Assembly: GCF_036555685.1 (NCBI RefSeq)
Contig: NZ_DATBKY010000264.1
Span: forward strand, 62,001 to 126,000
Direction of reading: 5' to 3'
Length of the DNA: 64,000 nt
Origin: Actinophytocola sp036555685
GTDB lineage: Bacteria; Actinomycetota; Actinomycetes; Mycobacteriales; Pseudonocardiaceae
The translations under genes and the position numbers were made by a program. Positions 24,774-32,406 of the stretch are shown piece by piece. A model generated the notes under the pieces. It searched no databases, was not told where the DNA came from, and saw nothing but the letters and a program-made list of their open reading frames with translations. Every line of letters starts with the position of its first letter. The stretch's first letter is position 1.

Positions 24774-25733
24774 ATGCTGGACGTCCACCGGCTCCGGTTG
24801 CTCCGCGAGCTGTCCCGCCAGGGCACGATCGCGGCGGCCGCCCGGGTCTGCTCGCTGACGCCGTCGGCGGTGTCGCAGCAGCTGGCCGTGCTGGAGCGGG
24901 AGGCGGGTACCCCGCTGTACTTTCGCGACGGCCGGCGGCTTGTGCTCACCGAGGCGGCCCGGGTGCTCGTCGAGCACACCGAGCACGTGCTGGCCGAGCT
25001 GGAACGCGCGCGGGCGAGCGTCGCGGCGCTGACGTCGACCGTCCGCGGTGTGCTCCGGCTGGCCGCCTTCCCGACCGCGGCGCGCGTGCTCGCCGCGGAC
25101 GCTATCGCCCGCTGCCGCGCCGCGCACCCGGACCTGCGCGTGCGGCTGTCCGAGCAGGAGACGGCGGACGCCGTGGAGTCGTTGCGGGGCGGGCGGATCG
25201 ACGTGGCGCTGGTCTACGAGTACAGCCTGCTGCCCGCGGTCCGCGAGCCCGCGGTCGAGACCGAGCCGCTGCTGACCGAGCCGCTGCTGCTCGCCCTGCC
25301 CCCCGGGCTCGCCGCCGGCGCCGGGCCGCTCGAACTCGCCTCGCTCGCCGACCAGCCGTGGATCGCCGCGTCGCAGGACGACGCGCTGCACCAGATGCTC
25401 GCGCGGGCCTGCGCGGCGGCCGGGTTCGCGCCGCGGCTGGACTTCACCAGCTCCGACTACACGGTCATCTTCGCGCTCGTGCGTGCCGGGCTCGGCGTGT
25501 CGATCGTGCCGCGGCTGGCGCTGGAGTCGATGTCCGCGGACGTGGCGCTGCGGCCCGTCGCCGAGCTGGAGCTGACCCGCACGGTGTCGGCGGCGGTGCG
25601 CGCCGGTAGCCGCCGCGGCCCGCAGATCGCGGCCATGCTCACCGCCCTGCACGACGTGGCCGCCGAGCTCCCGGTCACATCGGGAGCCGCTGACGGGTCG
25701 ACTCCGGTGGAGGGCGATGATGGCGGACGGTGA
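24774..25733 (+). CDS. LysR-family transcriptional regulator
   Basis: 319 residues from ATG 24774, apparently leaderless. The N-terminal winged helix is typical (LDVHRLRLLRELSRQGTIAAAARVCSLTPSAVSQQLAVLEREAG), followed by a linker helix and a periplasmic-binding-like effector domain (VLRLAAFPTAARVLAADAIAR, LADQPWIAASQDDALHQML, VRAGLGVSIVPRLAL). It diverges from the M24/enolase-family pair, so that pair is the expected target and its substrate or product the expected effector. The stop lies 10 bases before the ECF41 sigma gene, so the two may be co-transcribed. Confidence 0.9.
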   Translation: MLDVHRLRLLRELSRQGTIAAAARVCSLTPSAVSQQLAVLEREAGTPLYFRDGRRLVLTEAARVLVEHTEHVLAELERARASVAALTSTVRGVLRLAAFPTAARVLAADAIARCRAAHPDLRVRLSEQETADAVESLRGGRIDVALVYEYSLLPAVREPAVETEPLLTEPLLLALPPGLAAGAGPLELASLADQPWIAASQDDALHQMLARACAAAGFAPRLDFTSSDYTVIFALVRAGLGVSIVPRLALESMSADVALRPVAELELTRTVSAAVRAGSRRGPQIAAMLTALHDVAAELPVTSGAADGSTPVEGDDGGR

Positions 25734-25743
25734 GGGAGGAACC

Positions 25744-26628
25744 GTGACGATCGACGAGGGGACCCGGCTGGCCGAGCGGTTCACCGAGCAGCGGCCGCGG
25801 CTGCGCGCGGTGGCCTACCGGATGCTCGGCTCGTTCAGCGAGGCGGACGACGCCGTGCAGGAGGCGTGGCTGCGCCTCAACCGGACCGGCGCGGACGGCA
25901 TCGACAACCTCGCCGGGTGGCTGACCACCGTGGTGGCCCGGGTGTGCCTGAACATGCTGCGCGCGCGGGAGTCCCGCCGCGAGGAGTCGCTCGAGGTGCG
26001 CCTGCCCGACCCGGTCGTCAGCAGCCCGGACGGTCCGGATCCCGAGCAGGAGGCGCTGCTCGCCGACTCGGTCGGGCTGGCGCTGCTCGTGGTGCTCGAC
26101 TCCCTCGGGCCGGCCGAGCGGCTCGCGTTCGTGCTGCACGACATGTTCGCCGTGCCGTTCGAGGACATCGCCGCGATGCTCGACCGCTCGCCGGCCGCGA
26201 CCCGCCAGCTCGCCAGCCGCGCCCGCCGCCGCGTGCGTGGCGAGGCGCCGGTGCCCGACCCCGACCTGTCGCGGCAGCGAGAGGTCGTTACCGCGTTCTT
26301 CGCCGCCGCCCGCGAAGGCGACTTCGAGACGCTGATCTCCGTGCTGGACCCGGACATCGAGCTGCGCTCCGACGGCGGTCCCGGCCGCCCGCGCCTCAAC
26401 CAGTTCCTGCGCGGGCCGCAGGCCGTCGCCGGGCAGGCTCGCGGCTTCCGGCACTTCGCCGGGTCGCTCCAGCCGGTCCTGGTCAACGGCGCCGCCGCGG
26501 TGCTCGTCGTCCTGCGTGGGCAGCCTATGGCGGTCATGGCGTTCACGGTCACGAACGGGCGCATCGTGGCGATCAACGTGTTGCTCGACCCCAAGCGCCT
26601 GGCCGCCTTGGAGCTGCCCGCCCCGTAG
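25744..26628 (+). CDS. ECF41-type (SigJ-like) RNA polymerase sigma factor
   Basis: 294 residues from GTG 25744, chosen for GGGAGGAACC just before it. Sigma region 2 (RMLGSFSEADDAVQEAWLRLN) and region 4 (ERLAFVLHDMFAVPFEDIAAMLDRSPAATRQLASRARRR) are joined by a short linker. A SnoaL/NTF2-like C-terminal domain (about 178-290) is the mark of ECF41, where it takes the place of an anti-sigma factor. The ECF41 C-terminal motifs appear in altered form: RSDGGPGRP for DGGG and LLDPKRLAAL for NPDKL. ECF41 genes usually sit beside a COE-type oxidoreductase gene; here the neighbours are LysR and an ABC transporter. Confidence 0.85.
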   Translation: MTIDEGTRLAERFTEQRPRLRAVAYRMLGSFSEADDAVQEAWLRLNRTGADGIDNLAGWLTTVVARVCLNMLRARESRREESLEVRLPDPVVSSPDGPDPEQEALLADSVGLALLVVLDSLGPAERLAFVLHDMFAVPFEDIAAMLDRSPAATRQLASRARRRVRGEAPVPDPDLSRQREVVTAFFAAAREGDFETLISVLDPDIELRSDGGPGRPRLNQFLRGPQAVAGQARGFRHFAGSLQPVLVNGAAAVLVVLRGQPMAVMAFTVTNGRIVAINVLLDPKRLAALELPAP

Positions 26629-26703
26629 CCTCGCCGGTTGCTTACTCACCGGCCGGTCCATGTGTGATTCGGCCACATCCGCGGTCGTACTTGTGGACGT
26701 TTC

Positions 26704-26737
26704 GGACATGTCCCGACGCGGCGGTAGTCCCTAGGGT
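26704..26737 (+). promoter_or_regulatory. Palindrome GGACATGTCC and -10 element of the liv operon
   Basis: GGACATGTCC (26704-26713) is a perfect 10-bp palindrome. TAGGGT (26732-26737) lies 7 bases before GTG 26745, which has no ribosome site, so the operon may begin with a leaderless cistron. The palindrome covers the place where a -35 element would be and could be a repressor or activator site. Confidence 0.35.
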
Positions 26738-26744
26738 CGGCCGC

Positions 26745-27614
26745 GTGACGACCGCCACACCGCCAGCCACGGGGGAGACCCCGCTGCTGCGAACTCGGGG
26801 GCTCACCAAGGAGTTCCGTGGCTTCCGCGCGGTCAGCGACGTCGACCTGGCGGTCGAGCCCGGCACGGTGCACGCGCTCGTCGGGCCCAACGGTGCCGGC
26901 AAGACGACGCTGTTCAACCTGCTCACCGGCTTTCTGAAGCCGACCAGCGGCAGCATCACCATCGACGGCCACGACGTGACCGGCATGCGCCCGGAACGAA
27001 TCGCGCGGGCCGGGGTCGCCCGTTCCTTCCAGATCACCAGCCTCTTCAAGGAGCTGAGCCTCGCCGAGCACGTCGAGCTCGCGCTGCTGGGCCGTGACCG
27101 GCAGGGCTTCCGCTTCTGGCGCTCGGACCGGCGGCTGCGCCGCTACCGGGCGGAGGCCGACGACCTGCTCGAGCAGGTCGGGCTCGCCGGCAAGGCGGAC
27201 GTGGCGGCCGGGAGCCTCGGGTACGGGCAGAAGCGGGCGCTGGAACTGGCCCTCGCGCTCGCGCTGTCGCCGCGCCTGCTGCTGCTCGACGAGCCGACCG
27301 CGGGCATGGGCGTCGAGGACGTCTCGCGGACCGTCGAGCTGATCGACCGGCTGCGCGCGGACCGCACGGTCGTGCTGGTGGAGCACAACATGAAGGTCGT
27401 CGGCGACCTCACTGACCGGGTCACCGTGCTGCAGTTCGGCTCGATCCTCGCGGAGGGCTCGTACGACGACGTCCGCAACGACCCGCGGGTGATCACCGCC
27501 TACCTCGGCGAGTCCGTGAGCGAGAACGACGCAGCGTTCGCCGTCCGGACCGAGGAGCGCGCGCGGGCGCGAGGTACGGGCGCCGAGCACGCGACGAGGG
27601 AAGACGGCGGGTAG
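26745..27614 (+). CDS. livG: ABC transporter ATP-binding protein, LivG type
   Basis: 289 residues from GTG 26745. The order is Walker A GPNGAGKTTL, the LivG-specific insert with ARSFQITSLF, the signature SLGYGQKRALELALAL (LSGGQ variant) and Walker B RLLLLDEPTAGM, with switch His in LVEHNM. It is one of the two ATPases powering import of branched-chain amino acids or related compounds. The last 40 residues are charged and not conserved. livF begins 4 bases after its stop. The whole five-gene set livG-livF-SBP-livH-livM is in order on one strand. Confidence 0.93.
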   Translation: MTTATPPATGETPLLRTRGLTKEFRGFRAVSDVDLAVEPGTVHALVGPNGAGKTTLFNLLTGFLKPTSGSITIDGHDVTGMRPERIARAGVARSFQITSLFKELSLAEHVELALLGRDRQGFRFWRSDRRLRRYRAEADDLLEQVGLAGKADVAAGSLGYGQKRALELALALALSPRLLLLDEPTAGMGVEDVSRTVELIDRLRADRTVVLVEHNMKVVGDLTDRVTVLQFGSILAEGSYDDVRNDPRVITAYLGESVSENDAAFAVRTEERARARGTGAEHATREDGG

Positions 27615-27617
27615 CCG

Positions 27618-28334
27618 ATGAGCGAAGCGAACGGTCGAACACTGCTCGGCGTCCGCGACGTCGAGGCGAGCTACGGCGAGGCGCAGGTGCTGCGCGGCGT
27701 CTCGCTCGACGTGGCCGCGGGGGAGGTCGTGACCCTGGTCGGCCGCAACGGCGCCGGAAAGACCACGCTGCTGCGCTGCCTCATGGGCCTGCACCGCTCG
27801 ATGACCGGCCGCATCGAGCTGGACGGGACGGACATCTCCCGCACCCCGCCGCACAAGCGGTGCCGGCTCGGCCTCGGCTACGTTCCCGACGACCGCGGCA
27901 TCTACGCCACCCTCACCGTCGAGGAGAACCTCACGCTGCCGCCGGCGACCGGATCGGACGCGTGGCCGCTCGGGCGGGTGTACGAGGCCTTCCCTGTGTT
28001 GCGCGAGCGGCGCCGCCAGTCGGGCAGCCACCTCTCCGGCGGCGAGCAGCAGATGCTGGCGGTCGCGCGGGTGCTGCGGATGGGCGCGCGCCTGCTGCTC
28101 GCCGACGAGCCGACCGAGGGCCTCTCGCCGCTGCTCGTCGGACAGATCGGCGACATCATCCGCACGGTCAAAGACCACGGCGTCACCGTCCTGCTGATCG
28201 AGCAGAACGTCCACTTCGCCGCGACCGTCGCCGACCGCCACTACCTGATCAGCCAGGGCCGGGTGGTCGAGTCGCTCGACAACGCCGAGGTCAAGGAGCG
28301 CGAGCACGAGCTGCTCGAGTACCTCGGCATCTAA
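27618..28334 (+). CDS. livF: ABC transporter ATP-binding protein, LivF type
   Basis: 238 residues, the normal length for LivF. Walker A GRNGAGKTTLLRCLMG, signature HLSGGEQQMLAVAR, Walker B LLLADEPTEGLSP and switch region LLIEQN are complete. It pairs with LivG on the cytoplasmic face of the LivHM permease. It starts 4 bases after livG and ends 14 bases before the binding-protein gene, inside the same operon. Confidence 0.93.
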   Translation: MSEANGRTLLGVRDVEASYGEAQVLRGVSLDVAAGEVVTLVGRNGAGKTTLLRCLMGLHRSMTGRIELDGTDISRTPPHKRCRLGLGYVPDDRGIYATLTVEENLTLPPATGSDAWPLGRVYEAFPVLRERRRQSGSHLSGGEQQMLAVARVLRMGARLLLADEPTEGLSPLLVGQIGDIIRTVKDHGVTVLLIEQNVHFAATVADRHYLISQGRVVESLDNAEVKEREHELLEYLGI

Positions 28335-28347
28335 CAAGGGAGTAGGC

Positions 28348-29595
28348 ATGGCAGCGAGGCTCATGGCAGTGGCCGCGGTCGTCGCGACGGGTGCGCTCGT
28401 CGCCGGGTGCGGCGGCGGCCCGCAGAGCGGCGGCGGCAAGGTCAGCGGCGACGCGATCAAGCTCGGCGTGATCACCGACCTGTCCGGTGTGTACTCCGAG
28501 CTGGCCGGCAAGAACGCCGTCGAGGCCGTGCAGATGGCCGTCGACGACTTCAAGAAGAAGCACGGCGACGACGCGGTCACCAAGAACATCGAGGTGAGCT
28601 CCGCCGACCACCAGAACAAGCCGGAGATCGCCAACACAACGGCCCGGGAGATGTACGACCGCGACGGCGTGGACGCGATCTTCGACGTGCCGACCTCCTC
28701 GGCGGCGCTCGCCGTCGCGACCGTCGCCGGGCAGAACAAGAAGCTGTACTTCAACAACGGCGCGGCCACCACCGAGCTGACCGGCGACCAGTGCAACCCC
28801 TACACGTACCACTACGCCTACGACACGTACATGCTCGCGCACGGCACCGGCACGACGGTGACCGAGCAGGGCGCCAAGCAGTGGTACATCATCTATCCCG
28901 ACTACGCGTTCGGGCAGGACATGAACCGCAGCTTCACCGACGCGATCAAGGCGGCCGGCGGCACGGTGGGCACCGCGGACCCGACGCCGTTCCCCAACGA
29001 CAACTTCTCCACGTTCATGACCAAGGCGCCCAACCTGAAGCCGAAGCCGGACGTGCTCGGCACCATGCAGGCCGGCGGCGACCTCGTGAACGTCGTCAAG
29101 CAGTACAACGAGTTCGGGCTGCGCGCCAAGGGCGTCGACCTCGCGGTGGGCCTGATGTTCGACACCGACATCAAGTCGATCGGCGTCGGCCCGCTCGCCG
29201 GCACCCTGTTCACCACCGCCTGGTTCTGGAACATGGACGACCAGAGCCGCAAGTGGGCGGACCGCTTCATGGACCGCACCGGCACCCGCCCGACGTTCGA
29301 CCACGCCGCGAACTACTCGGCGACGACGCAGTACCTCGAAGCCGTCCAGCGGGCCGGCTCCGACGACGCGGACGCGGTGCGCAAGGAGCTCGACGGCTAC
29401 AAGTTCGAGGACTTCTTCGCCCGCAACGCGCAGTTCCGCGCCGCGGACCACAGCGTCACGCACGACTCGTACCTGGTGAAGGTCAAGTCGCAGGACCAGG
29501 TGAAGGAGGACTTCGACTTCACCGAGCTGGTCGAGAAGATCCCCGCCGACGAGGCGTTCCGCAAGGCCTCCGACAGCGGCTGCAAGATGCCCTGA
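28348..29595 (+). CDS. Branched-chain amino acid-type substrate-binding lipoprotein
   Basis: 415 residues with GGGAG before ATG 28348. The signal VVATGALVAGC anchors the protein at Cys21 to the membrane; a Gly/Ser linker follows. The mature domain is a type I periplasmic-binding fold of the Peripla_BP_6 class (IKLGVITDLSGVYSELAGKNAVEAVQMAV, DAIFDVPTSSAALAVATVAG, WYIIYPDYAFGQDM). Homologues in this class also bind amides, short-chain carboxylates or urea, so the ligand is left open. It stands between livF and livH and completes the transporter. Confidence 0.9.
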   Translation: MAARLMAVAAVVATGALVAGCGGGPQSGGGKVSGDAIKLGVITDLSGVYSELAGKNAVEAVQMAVDDFKKKHGDDAVTKNIEVSSADHQNKPEIANTTAREMYDRDGVDAIFDVPTSSAALAVATVAGQNKKLYFNNGAATTELTGDQCNPYTYHYAYDTYMLAHGTGTTVTEQGAKQWYIIYPDYAFGQDMNRSFTDAIKAAGGTVGTADPTPFPNDNFSTFMTKAPNLKPKPDVLGTMQAGGDLVNVVKQYNEFGLRAKGVDLAVGLMFDTDIKSIGVGPLAGTLFTTAWFWNMDDQSRKWADRFMDRTGTRPTFDHAANYSATTQYLEAVQRAGSDDADAVRKELDGYKFEDFFARNAQFRAADHSVTHDSYLVKVKSQDQVKEDFDFTELVEKIPADEAFRKASDSGCKMP

Positions 29596-29679
29596 CCGAA
29601 TGCCCGTCCGGCCAGCATCGTGTAGCCGCAGCGTTCGCTGGAACGCGACCAGCACCTTGAATTCCGGGGAGGTGGCACC

Positions 29680-30552
29680 GTGGAACTCGTGCAGCAGCTG
29701 TTCAACGGGCTGGTGAGCGGCAGCTTCTACGCCCTGCTGGCGCTCGGCCTGTCGGTGATCTTCGGCATGCTCGGTGTGGTCAACTTCGCCCACGGCGCGT
29801 TCTACATGCTCGGCGCGTTCGGCGCGTTCGTGCTGCTGGACACCGCCGGGCTGAGCTGGTGGCTCGCGTTGTTGATCGTGCCGGTCGTGCTGGGGATCGC
29901 CGGGATGGTCCTCGAACGGCTGCTGGTGGCGCGGCTGGTGCGCCTCGACCCGCTGTACAACTTCCTGCTCACCTTCGGCGTCGCGCTGATCCTGCAGGAC
30001 CTGGTGCGCCTGCGGTACGGCGTCGCCTCGCAGCCCTACCCGCGGCCGGCGCTGCTGGACGGGTCGATCGACCTCGGCCTGTTCGAGTACCCGAAGTACC
30101 AGGTGTTCGTGCTCGTGTTCTCGATCGTCGTGTCGGTCCTGGTGTGGCTCGTGCTCGCCCGCACCAGGGTCGGCATGATCGTGCGCGCGGCGACCGAGCG
30201 GCCCGAGCTGACCCGGGCGCTCGGCATCGACGTGCGGCGCTTCATCACCCCGGTGTTCGGCTTCGGCATCGCGCTGGCCGGTCTTGCCGGGGTCCTGGCC
30301 GCCCCGATGCGCGCGGTGAACTCGAGCATGGGCGCGGACCTGATCATCGTGATCTTCGCGGTCGTGGTGATCGGCGGGCTGGGCTCGGTGTTCGGCTCGG
30401 TGGCGGCGGGCTACCTCGTCGGCATGCTGTCGGCGGTGGGCAGCCTGTACGTGCCGGCCCTGTCCCAGAGCCTGGTGTTCATCCTCATGGCCCTGGTGCT
30501 GCTATGGCGCCCGGCGGGGCTGTTCGGCCGCGAGGAAGGCGTGCACGCATGA
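29680..30552 (+). CDS. livH: ABC transporter permease, LivH type
   Basis: 290 residues from GTG 29680, preceded by GGGGAGG. It is a multi-span membrane protein with about eight helices and the conserved opening NGLVSGSFYALLALGLSVIFGMLGVVNFAHGAFYMLG. The cytoplasmic loop that contacts the ATPases is near RAATERPELTRALGIDVRR. It forms the import channel with LivM. The livM ATG overlaps its TGA (ATGA at 30549-30552). An 84-base gap separates it from the binding-protein gene. Confidence 0.93.
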   Translation: MELVQQLFNGLVSGSFYALLALGLSVIFGMLGVVNFAHGAFYMLGAFGAFVLLDTAGLSWWLALLIVPVVLGIAGMVLERLLVARLVRLDPLYNFLLTFGVALILQDLVRLRYGVASQPYPRPALLDGSIDLGLFEYPKYQVFVLVFSIVVSVLVWLVLARTRVGMIVRAATERPELTRALGIDVRRFITPVFGFGIALAGLAGVLAAPMRAVNSSMGADLIIVIFAVVVIGGLGSVFGSVAAGYLVGMLSAVGSLYVPALSQSLVFILMALVLLWRPAGLFGREEGVHA

Positions 30553-31637
30553 TCGTCTCCAGGCTCGTCGAGGGCACCCGCGGCCGCTCGCCGCTGGTGC
30601 GGCTCGGGCTGCTGGTGATCGGGCTGGCGCTCGCCTTCGGGCTGCCGTGGCTGATCTACCCGCCGGTGGCGCTCGACATCACGGCGTGGGCGCTGTTCGC
30701 GGTCGCCCTCGACCTGCTGCTCGGCTACACGGGCCTGCTCTCGTTCGGGCACGCGGCGTTCTGGGGCTCGTCGGCGTACGCGACCGGCATCATCGCGATC
30801 GAGACCGGCGTGCCGTTCTACGTCGCGGTGCTGGCCGGCGCGGTCGTGGCCGCGGTGATCGCCCTGCCGATCGCGCTGCTGTCCGTGCGCCGGACGGGCA
30901 TCTACTTCGCGATGGTGACGCTCGCGTTCGCGCAGCTGATCTACTTCGTGGCCAACCAGTGGCGCTCGCTCACCGGCGGCGAGAACGGCCTGCAGGGCAT
31001 TCCGCGCGAGGCGTTCGGGCTCGACCTGACCGACACGTTCTACTTCTACTACGCGGCGCTTCCGTTGACACTGCTCGGCTTCCTCTGCGCGTGGCGGGTC
31101 GTCCACTCGCCGTTCGGCCGGGTCATGGTGGCCATCCGGGAGAACCCGGCCCGCGCGCGGGCGCTCGGCTACCCGGTCGACCGGTACAAGGTGCAGGTGT
31201 TCGTGATCTCCGCGTTCCTCGCCGGCGTCGCCGGGGGTGTGTACGCGGTCGGGCACGGGTTCGCCTCGCTGCAGGAGGTCTACTGGACGACGTCGGGCAA
31301 GGTCGTGGTCATGAACATCCTCGGCGGCATGGGCACGCTGTGGGGCCCGGTGCTCGGCGCGGGGATCATCGTGGTGCTCGAGGACTACCTGGCGACCGCC
31401 GGCATCGACGCGGTCGGCACGGTGACCGGCGCGATCTTCGTGGTGACCGTGCTGCTGTTCCGCCGCGGCATCTGGGGCACCGCGCGGCACCTGCTCCGCT
31501 CCCGCGGTGGACGCGGAGGCCGCCGTGGACGCCGTGGACGCCGTGGACGCCGTGACGGCGACGGCACGGACGGTGCCGTGCCGGACCCCGAGCCCCTGAC
31601 CCAGGAACCGAGCCCGACGCCGGCACCGCAGAGCTGA
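30549..31637 (+). CDS. livM: ABC transporter permease, LivM type, with Arg/Gly-rich tail
   Basis: 362 residues. About eight to ten helices are preceded by the family block LDLLLGYTGLLSFGHAAFWG, and the ATPase-contact loop AIRENPARARALGYPVDRYK is present. After the last helix (about residue 310) there is an unusual extension of about 50 residues: first an Arg/Gly stretch encoded by a 9-bp DNA repeat, then an acidic and Pro-rich end. The extension is not needed for the permease fold. It could bind acidic lipids or RNA, or be neutral expansion. Last gene of the liv operon. Confidence 0.92.
   Translation: MIVSRLVEGTRGRSPLVRLGLLVIGLALAFGLPWLIYPPVALDITAWALFAVALDLLLGYTGLLSFGHAAFWGSSAYATGIIAIETGVPFYVAVLAGAVVAAVIALPIALLSVRRTGIYFAMVTLAFAQLIYFVANQWRSLTGGENGLQGIPREAFGLDLTDTFYFYYAALPLTLLGFLCAWRVVHSPFGRVMVAIRENPARARALGYPVDRYKVQVFVISAFLAGVAGGVYAVGHGFASLQEVYWTTSGKVVVMNILGGMGTLWGPVLGAGIIVVLEDYLATAGIDAVGTVTGAIFVVTVLLFRRGIWGTARHLLRSRGGRGGRRGRRGRRGRRDGDGTDGAVPDPEPLTQEPSPTPAPQS
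31522..31554 (+). repeat. 9-bp in-frame tandem repeat in the livM 3' end
   Basis: GCCGTGGAC occurs three times at 31522-31530, 31531-31539 and 31540-31548, plus a partial fourth copy. In the livM frame it encodes repeated Arg-Arg-Gly. The 9-bp unit keeps frame, so the tail length can vary by slippage. Confidence 0.85.
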
Positions 31638-31697
31638 GCCGGTTCTCACCCGGATCGGACGAGGCGAACCGGGGCGTGGCCATCGCACCGTGGCGGT

Positions 31698-32294
31698 GTG
31701 CGTGCCAATGCCGCGCGTCTTCTCCGGCTGATGTTGCCCGGTGGCAACCCGATCAGCCGCGGCGTCGACCGCCTGGAGGGCTTCTCGCTCGTCGTCTTCG
31801 TCGTGTTCGCCGTGCTGCTCGTGCCGATCATGCTGATGGCCGGCTCGCTGACCTACGGCTCGATCATCACGACCGCCGAGCAGCAGGCCCGCACCCGCCA
31901 CCAGGTGGTGGCCACGCTGCTCGAGGACACGATGAAGACGAGCGCGGACGGGAGCGGGCCGTACCGCGTGCGCGCGCGATGGCTCAGCGCGGAGGGGCCG
32001 CGGACCGGCAGGGTCCTGGCCGACAAGGGACTCCAAACCGGCGACCGCATCCGGATCTGGCTCGACGAGAAGGGCCGGCCGGTCACCGCCCCGGCCGGCG
32101 CGGGGGAGGCGGCACTCGCCGCGGCGCTGGTCGTGATCACCGGGTGGCTCACCGCGGCCGGCGTACTGGGTCTCGTCCACGGCGGCGTCAAACGCCTCCT
32201 CGACCGCCGCCGCTACCGCGAGTGGGAGCGCGAGTGGGCACAGGTGGAGCCCCGCTGGCGCGCGGGCCCCGGTCCGTACGACGAGGCGCGCTAA
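31698..32294 (+). CDS. Rv1733c-like two-span membrane protein
   Basis: 198 residues from GTG 31698. One membrane helix (SLVVFVVFAVLLVPIMLMAGSL), an extracytoplasmic region of about 70 residues with alternating strands (RTRHQVVATLLEDT, GDRIRIWLDEKGRPV), and a second helix (AALVVITGWLTAAGVLGLVHGGV) followed by a basic cytoplasmic tail. This is the layout of the actinobacterial Rv1733c-like family, whose function is not established. It follows livM by 60 bases with a weak 7-bp inverted repeat (CCGGTTC 31639-31645, GAACCGG 31666-31672) between them. Confidence 0.75.
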   Translation: MRANAARLLRLMLPGGNPISRGVDRLEGFSLVVFVVFAVLLVPIMLMAGSLTYGSIITTAEQQARTRHQVVATLLEDTMKTSADGSGPYRVRARWLSAEGPRTGRVLADKGLQTGDRIRIWLDEKGRPVTAPAGAGEAALAAALVVITGWLTAAGVLGLVHGGVKRLLDRRRYREWEREWAQVEPRWRAGPGPYDEAR

Positions 32295-32406
32295 CACCGC
32301 GTGCCCGCGCCGCGACTACCGGACATCCGGTGAACTGAGTCGCCGCGAGGAGCGTCAATCCGGTCAGGATCGTGTCCGGGAGCGGACCCTCGCGACGAGG
32401 GGCGGG

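Noticed and set aside
25672..25700. Possible ECF41-type promoter (GTCACA followed by GGTC) before the sigma-factor gene
   Set aside because: The -35-like element lacks the leading T of TGTCACA and the -10 match and spacing are poor.
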